DNA of 64,000 bases, from positions 124,001 to 188,000 of the forward strand of contig NZ_FYEB01000008.1 in assembly GCF_900187445.1 (NCBI RefSeq). Direction: 5' to 3'. This stretch comes from Pseudomonas sp. Irchel s3b2 (GTDB lineage: Bacteria > Pseudomonadota > Gammaproteobacteria > Pseudomonadales > Pseudomonadaceae). Numbering within the stretch: position 1 is the stretch's first letter; each line of letters begins with the position of its first letter. Positions 59,740 through 64,000 of this stretch are shown in pieces. The notes beneath the pieces were generated by a model, which did not search any database, was not told the DNA's origin, and saw nothing but the letters and a program-made list of their open reading frames with translations. The position numbers and the translations under genes were made by a program.

Positions 59740-61164
59740 ATGCAAACCAAACTCTTGATCAACGGCCAACTCGTCAACGGCGAAGGCCCCGCCCAAGCCG
59801 TGTTCAACCCGGCTCTCGGCCGTGTGCTGGTAGACATCAACGAAGCCAGCGAAGCCCAGATCGACGCCGCCGTGCGGGCCGCCGACAACGCCTTCCAAGA
59901 CTGGTCGCAAACTACGCCGAAAGAGCGCTCGCTGCTGCTGCTCAAACTCGCCGACATCATCGAAGCCCATGGCGAAGAGCTGGCAAAACTGGAGTCGGAC
60001 AACTGCGGCAAACCCTACAGCGCCGCGCTTAACGACGAGATTCCGGCGATTGCCGACGTGTTCCGTTTCTTCGCCGGCGCCAGCCGTTGCATGAGCGGCG
60101 CGCTGGGAGGTGAATACTTGCCCGGCCACACCTCAATGATCCGCCGCGACCCGGTGGGCGTGATTGCCTCCATCGCGCCGTGGAACTACCCACTGATGAT
60201 GGTCGCCTGGAAAATCGCCCCGGCCCTGGCCGCCGGTAATACCGTGGTGCTCAAACCGTCGGAACAAACCCCGCTGACCGCCCTGCGCCTGGCAGAACTG
60301 GCGTCGGACATCTTCCCGGCCGGCGTACTTAACCTGGTGTACGGCCGTGGTTCTGCGGTCGGTACCGCTCTGGTCAATCATCCGAAAGTGCGCATGGTGT
60401 CGCTGACCGGCTCCATCGCCACCGGCTCGAACATCATTTCCAGCACCGCCGGAAACGTCAAACGCCTGCACATGGAACTGGGCGGCAAGGCGCCGGTGAT
60501 CATCTTCGACGATGCCGACATCGACGCCGCCGTAGAAGGCATTCGCACCTTCGGTTTCTACAACGCTGGTCAGGATTGCACCGCCGCCTGCCGCATTTAC
60601 GCGCAAGCAGGCATCTACGACCAGTTCGTCGAGAAGCTCGGTGCGGCCGTCAGCAGTATCAAGTACGGCCTGCAGGACGATCCATCGACGGAGCTCGGCC
60701 CGCTAATCAGCGCACAACATCGCGACCGCGTGACCGGGTTGGTCGAGCGTGCCATGGCGCAACCGCATATTCGTTTGATCACTGGCGGCAAAGCGGTGGA
60801 AGGCAATGGCTACTTCTTTGAGCCAACGGTGCTGGCCGACGCGCAACAAGACGACGAGATCGTGCGCCGCGAAGTGTTCGGCCCGGTAGTGTCGGTCACC
60901 CAGTTCACCGATGAAGCGCAAGCACTGGCCTGGGCCAACGATTCAGACTACGGTTTGGCGTCATCAGTCTGGACCGCGGACGTCGGCCGTGCGCATCGGC
61001 TGTCTGCACGCCTGCAGTACGGCTGCACATGGGTGAACACCCACTTTATGCTGGTCAGCGAAATGCCTCACGGCGGTCAGAAACTGTCCGGTTATGGCAA
61101 AGACATGTCCATGTATGGACTGGAGGACTACACCGTTGTGCGGCATGTGATGTTCAAGCATTGA
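59740..61164 (+). CDS. patD: Gamma-aminobutyraldehyde dehydrogenase
   Basis: This 474-residue NAD-dependent aldehyde dehydrogenase matches PatD/YdcW, which oxidises 4-aminobutyraldehyde to GABA in putrescine breakdown. The catalytic cysteine is Cys280 in FYNAGQDCTAACRIYAQ, the general base glutamate is in MELGGKAPVIIFDD, and the NAD motif is SLTGSIATGSNI. Its place at the end of a ydcSTUV cluster copies the E. coli ydcSTUVW order and supports polyamine uptake. The ATG at 59740 is used; the upstream frame enters the REPIN. Confidence 0.92.
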   Translation: MQTKLLINGQLVNGEGPAQAVFNPALGRVLVDINEASEAQIDAAVRAADNAFQDWSQTTPKERSLLLLKLADIIEAHGEELAKLESDNCGKPYSAALNDEIPAIADVFRFFAGASRCMSGALGGEYLPGHTSMIRRDPVGVIASIAPWNYPLMMVAWKIAPALAAGNTVVLKPSEQTPLTALRLAELASDIFPAGVLNLVYGRGSAVGTALVNHPKVRMVSLTGSIATGSNIISSTAGNVKRLHMELGGKAPVIIFDDADIDAAVEGIRTFGFYNAGQDCTAACRIYAQAGIYDQFVEKLGAAVSSIKYGLQDDPSTELGPLISAQHRDRVTGLVERAMAQPHIRLITGGKAVEGNGYFFEPTVLADAQQDDEIVRREVFGPVVSVTQFTDEAQALAWANDSDYGLASSVWTADVGRAHRLSARLQYGCTWVNTHFMLVSEMPHGGQKLSGYGKDMSMYGLEDYTVVRHVMFKH

Positions 61165-61221
61165 AAGCTTCGTGGGTAAGTCGGGACGCCGCATCGCTCG
61201 CGCCTATAGGAACTGCGCTGA

Positions 61222-61250
61222 ACCTGTGGGAGCGTGGCTTGCCCGCTAAG
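61222..61250. repeat. Degenerate REP unit
   Basis: CCTGTGGGAGCGTGGCTTGC followed by CCGCTAAGG is a decayed single REP unit, about 60 bp after the patD stop. No partner unit is close. Confidence 0.6.
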
Positions 61251-61324
61251 GTGTCCTCAAACCCATGCACGCCACATCGGTTGACGAAATTATTGATACG
61301 ACCCAGGGTGTTTACGTCGTTTAC

Positions 61325-61336
61325 AATGTATACATT
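61325..61336. promoter_or_regulatory. Palindromic operator of the toxin-antitoxin locus
   Basis: AATGTATACATT is a perfect 12-bp palindrome ending 17 bp before the antitoxin ATG. It is AT-rich and lies where a ParD-type antitoxin would bind to repress its own promoter. Confidence 0.55.
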
Positions 61337-61353
61337 CTTTCAGGAGAGCCACC

Positions 61354-61611
61354 ATGGCCTCGCCCGTTTTGTCCTTTCGTGTTGAAGAACTCCTGGCCCA
61401 GCAGTTGGATCAACTGGCAGCAGCCACCGACCGCGACCGTCAATACCATCTCAAGCGTGCGTTGGTTCGATATGTAGAAGCCGAGTCATGGCATCTGCGA
61501 GCCATAAGCGACGGCATAGCAGATGCCGATGCTGGAAAACTCTCCGATCTGGACGCCGTGAAGGCTAAGTGGGCAAAACGTGCCGAGCATAGTACTGACT
61601 CAAAAAGCTGA
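61354..61611 (+). CDS. ParD-like (CopG/RHH) antitoxin
   Basis: This 85-residue protein begins MASPVLSFRVEELLAQQLDQLAAATDRDRQYHLKRALVRYV, a ribbon-helix-helix DNA-binding pattern, with a C-terminal toxin-binding tail (DADAGKLSDLDAVKAKWAKR). It should neutralise the ParE-like toxin and repress the operon. The CAGGAGAGCC ribosome-binding site is strong. The toxin gene starts inside this gene in another frame. Confidence 0.88.
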   Translation: MASPVLSFRVEELLAQQLDQLAAATDRDRQYHLKRALVRYVEAESWHLRAISDGIADADAGKLSDLDAVKAKWAKRAEHSTDSKS

Positions 61612-61870
61612 AAGTGACCTCGACGCCATTCATGAGTGTTACCAAGACCTCCTTGGCGTTGACGCTGCCTTCGAGGTCATTTCGAGTATCCTGCAGTCCT
61701 TCCATCAGCTGGAACAATTCCCCGGCTCAGGCAGGCCTTCCGTGGCACCGGATGTGCGCGAACTGGTACTTGGCCGATATCCATTCATCGCGCCCTATCG
61801 TTTTATACATGGCCAGATACAAATGCTGCGTGTTCTGCACCAGCGTACAGAGCGGTCGCAGGACTGGTAA
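61580..61870 (+). CDS. ParE/RelE-like toxin
   Basis: This 96-residue protein belongs to the ParE/RelE toxin fold. Motifs are VLTQKAESDLDAIHECY, FPGSGRPSVAPDVRELVLGRYPFIAPYRF, and a C-terminal LRVLHQRTERSQDW. It overlaps the antitoxin by 32 bases and uses GTG 61580. ParE members poison DNA gyrase and RelE members cleave mRNA; the missing conserved catalytic set does not let me choose. Confidence 0.85.
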   Translation: MPSIVLTQKAESDLDAIHECYQDLLGVDAAFEVISSILQSFHQLEQFPGSGRPSVAPDVRELVLGRYPFIAPYRFIHGQIQMLRVLHQRTERSQDW

Positions 61871-61920
61871 TGATGATGTTCAGCCGCGACACAATCGCCA
61901 CGACCAAATATCAAACCTCC

Positions 61921-62106
61921 TCAAAACCGCGAAACACTGCGCATCGCATCCACCAGATACCGCATCGCAATCCGGTCGTTCTCCGATAACTCGCGATAGC
62001 GCTCCACCAACTTCAACTCCTCCGAACTGAGCCGACGCCTTCTCCGCCCGGTGGCCAGGCAGGGAAAGATTCCTAATATTTCAGTGATGCCTTGTACTTT
62101 CGACAT
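61921..62106 (-). CDS. Small hypothetical protein
   Basis: This 61-residue protein begins MSKVQGITEILGIFPCLATG, then GRRRRRLSSEELKLVERYRELSENDRIAMRYLVDAMRSVSRF. The C-terminus resembles the tail of small Pseudomonas XRE-type regulators, but no HTH is present. It may be a truncated regulator. A longer start at 62142 is possible. It is convergent with the toxin gene. Confidence 0.55.
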   Translation of the reverse strand: MSKVQGITEILGIFPCLATGRRRRRLSSEELKLVERYRELSENDRIAMRYLVDAMRSVSRF

Positions 62107-62562
62107 GGACGATGTCCTTCTATACGTCAGAGAAAACTTCAAAACCGCATCGCCCTATCACTTTCAGCGAACACCTTACGCCCGCTGAACCCACCGGCCT
62201 GAAGGGCCGAAACCGGTCATGCCCATAGAATAGAAATTAAATCGGCGCTGAAAAGCTGTTTTTAGAGTAATTAGTCGAAAAAAGCAGATATGCCCTATAA
62301 ATCAGAAAGTGCTGTGAGAAACGTTACCTGAAATGTCTTGTTTCATTGCCGCGCTGTCGCTGTGCCATCAATCATTTTTGCTCTGCAACCGAACGGTTTA
62401 AGCTATTTGGCATCTGTTAGGGGGCGTTCTCAATTAGTTTCCCCGGCGCGAACTGAGAACGCCCCCTAGTCCGTTGCGTTTGGCCAAGGCATGTCCGAAC
62501 CGTTATTTCCGATCCAGCACGTGCCAGGAACGGCGCGGGATTGTTCACGACAGGTTGTACTT
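62107..62562. other. Intergenic region with a 15-bp inverted repeat
   Basis: This 456-bp gap before opgD has no credible gene. It holds CGGCCTGAAGGGCCG at ~62193, and a perfect inverted repeat TAGGGGGCGTTCTCA (62418-62432) and TGAGAACGCCCCCTA (62454-62468) with a 21-nt loop. There is no T run, so it is not a standard terminator. It may be a remnant of a mobile element or a regulator site for opgD. Confidence 0.55.
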
Positions 62563-64000
62563 ATGCACCGCAGGAATTTGCTCAAAGCCTCCATGGCCAT
62601 CGCGGCTTACACTGGTCTCTCAACCACCGGCCTATTAGCGGCACGCGCCTGGGCTGGCAGCAGCACGGCTGATGGCGACGCTGTGGCGTTCGACTTCGAA
62701 GCACTGAAGAGCCAAGCCAAACAGCTCGCCGGCAAGCCTTATCAGGACACCAAGCAGGTGCTGCCGCCGACGCTGGCGACCATGACGCCGCAGAACTTCA
62801 ACGCGATCCGCTATGACGGTAATCACTCGCTGTGGAAGGACTTGAAAGGTCAGCTGGACGTGCAGTTTTTCCACGTCGGCATGGGTTTCAAGCAACCGGT
62901 GCGCATGTACAGCGTCGATCCCAAGACTCGACTGGCGCGCGAGGTGCATTTCCGCCCGTCGCTGTTCAACTACGAAAAAACCACCGTCGACACTAAACAG
63001 CTCAAGGGCGATCTGGGTTTCTCCGGGTTCAAGCTGTTCAAGGCCCCGGAGCTGGATCAGCACGACGTGCTGTCGTTCCTCGGCGCCAGCTATTTCCGCG
63101 CGGTAGATGCCACCGGCCAGTACGGTTTGTCGGCCCGCGGCCTGGCGATCGATACGTACGCCAAAAAGCGTGAAGAATTCCCGGATTTCACCAAGTTCTG
63201 GTTCGAGACACCGGACAAAGACAGCACTCGCTTTGTGGTTTATGCCTTGCTCGATTCGCCGAGCGCCACTGGCGCCTACCGTTTTGACATCGATTGCCAG
63301 GCCGAGCGTGTGGTGATGGAAGTCGACGCCCACGTCAATGCCCGCACCGCCATCGAGCAACTCGGCATTGCGCCGATGACCAGCATGTTCAGCTGTGGCA
63401 CCCATGAGCGGCGCATGTGCGACACCATTCATCCGCAAATTCACGACTCCGATCGCCTGGCAATGTGGCGCGGCAATGGCGAGTGGATCTGCCGCCCGCT
63501 GAATAACCCGGCCACCCTGCAATTCAATGCCTTTGCCGATACAGATCCGAAAGGCTTTGGTCTGGTGCAGACCGATCACGAGTTCGCCAATTATCAGGAC
63601 ACCGTCGACTGGTACAGCAAGCGCCCGAGTCTGTGGGTAGAACCTACTACCGCGTGGGGCGAAGGCTCTATCGATTTGCTGGAAATTCCTACAACCGGCG
63701 AAACCCTGGATAACATCGTCGCGTTCTGGACGCCGAAAAAACCGGTCGCGGCCGGCGACTCCCTCAACTACGGCTACAAGCTCTATTGGAGCGCTCTGCC
63801 ACCGGTGAGCACGCCGCTAGCGCGGGTCAACGCGACCCGTTCGGGCATGGGCGGCTTCATTGAAGGCTGGGCGCCGGGCGAGCATTACCCGCCAGTCTGG
63901 GCGCGACGCTTTGCCGTGGACTTCACCGGCGGCGGTCTGGACCGCTTGCCCGAAGGTGCGGGGATCGAGCCGGTGGTGACCTGCTCGAACGGCGAAGTGA
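62563..64000 (+). CDS. opgD: Glucan biosynthesis protein D (5' part)
   Basis: This 479-residue partial protein runs off the window end. It begins MHRRNLLKASMAIAAYTGLS, with a Tat signal RRNLLK. It matches OpgD/MdoD, the periplasmic protein that shapes osmoregulated periplasmic glucans (VDPKTRLAREVHFRPSLFNYE, FLGASYFRAVDATGQYGLSARGLAI, FWFETPDKDSTRF, WICRPLNNP). Tat export is a known feature of OpgD, unlike the Sec-dependent OpgG. The gene may be controlled from the 456-bp upstream region. Confidence 0.93.
   Translation, partial: MHRRNLLKASMAIAAYTGLSTTGLLAARAWAGSSTADGDAVAFDFEALKSQAKQLAGKPYQDTKQVLPPTLATMTPQNFNAIRYDGNHSLWKDLKGQLDVQFFHVGMGFKQPVRMYSVDPKTRLAREVHFRPSLFNYEKTTVDTKQLKGDLGFSGFKLFKAPELDQHDVLSFLGASYFRAVDATGQYGLSARGLAIDTYAKKREEFPDFTKFWFETPDKDSTRFVVYALLDSPSATGAYRFDIDCQAERVVMEVDAHVNARTAIEQLGIAPMTSMFSCGTHERRMCDTIHPQIHDSDRLAMWRGNGEWICRPLNNPATLQFNAFADTDPKGFGLVQTDHEFANYQDTVDWYSKRPSLWVEPTTAWGEGSIDLLEIPTTGETLDNIVAFWTPKKPVAAGDSLNYGYKLYWSALPPVSTPLARVNATRSGMGGFIEGWAPGEHYPPVWARRFAVDFTGGGLDRLPEGAGIEPVVTCSNGEV

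Noticed and set aside
1..64000. CRISPR arrays, tRNA, rRNA, phage or full insertion sequences
   Set aside because: No regularly spaced direct repeats, cloverleaf-like TTCRANNC arms with CCA context, or transposase/integrase proteins were seen on either strand by eye.

Overview
The window is a chromosomal segment of a Pseudomonas, most likely of the P. fluorescens group. The evidence is the gene content and order (rpsB-map-glnD-dapC, a mexJK-type pump beside rsmJ, adk-tsaB, ppc, an lptF-type OmpA lipoprotein, lysS-prfB, a complete wsp operon), the high GC and codon bias, and dense REP/REPIN repeats. It is mostly core genome. No CRISPR array, complete insertion sequence, prophage, rRNA or tRNA gene was seen.

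Layout. 1-11.5 kb: rpsB, diverging from map-glnD-dapC, then an AT-richer inserted metzincin protease gene, an ArsC-like gene, dapD, the sulfur-relay pair csdA-csdE, and tcdA. 11.8-21.2 kb: an ndvB-type GH17/GT2 glucan synthase, dapE-rlmA, a small acidic protein, a cold-shock gene, plsB, and two exported proteins. 21.2-27.3 kb: a DUF6124/DUF3077-type gene with a long structured leader, a long dispersed intergenic element, and a mexJK-type RND pump with a divergent TetR regulator. 27.4-36.4 kb: rsmJ, a protein with a duplicated 44-residue module, several small enzymes, tsaB, adk and ppc. 36.6-45.7 kb: two lipoproteins behind a candidate AlgU promoter, a hydrolase, a DUF1704 protein with an HExxxH metallopeptidase signature, a TetR regulator, lysS, and prfB with its programmed +1 frameshift. 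45.8-54.2 kb: wspR-F-E-D-C-B-A on the minus strand. 54.5-64 kb: a TerB-like protein, a ydcSTUV-patD-type polyamine/GABA locus, a ParD/ParE-like toxin-antitoxin pair, and the 5' part of opgD.

Links between genes. Three diaminopimelate genes (dapC, dapD, dapE) lie within 11 kb. CsdA-CsdE-TcdA and TsaB act on the same tRNA modification (t6A to cyclic t6A). NdvB and OpgD both concern periplasmic or extracellular glucans. The Wsp operon couples surface sensing to c-di-GMP through WspR; all seven genes are intact.

The most unusual content is (i) five copies of a ~110-bp multi-hairpin element with GATCGTTCCCACGC ends, (ii) a REPIN that appears inserted in another REPIN, (iii) two identical 68-bp REPINs 6 kb apart, (iv) the DUF1704 protein with a plausible zinc site, (v) the isolated metzincin, and (vi) the duplicated-module protein. 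I did not find a convincing entirely new multigene system. Names come from motif and synteny recognition by eye, without database searches.
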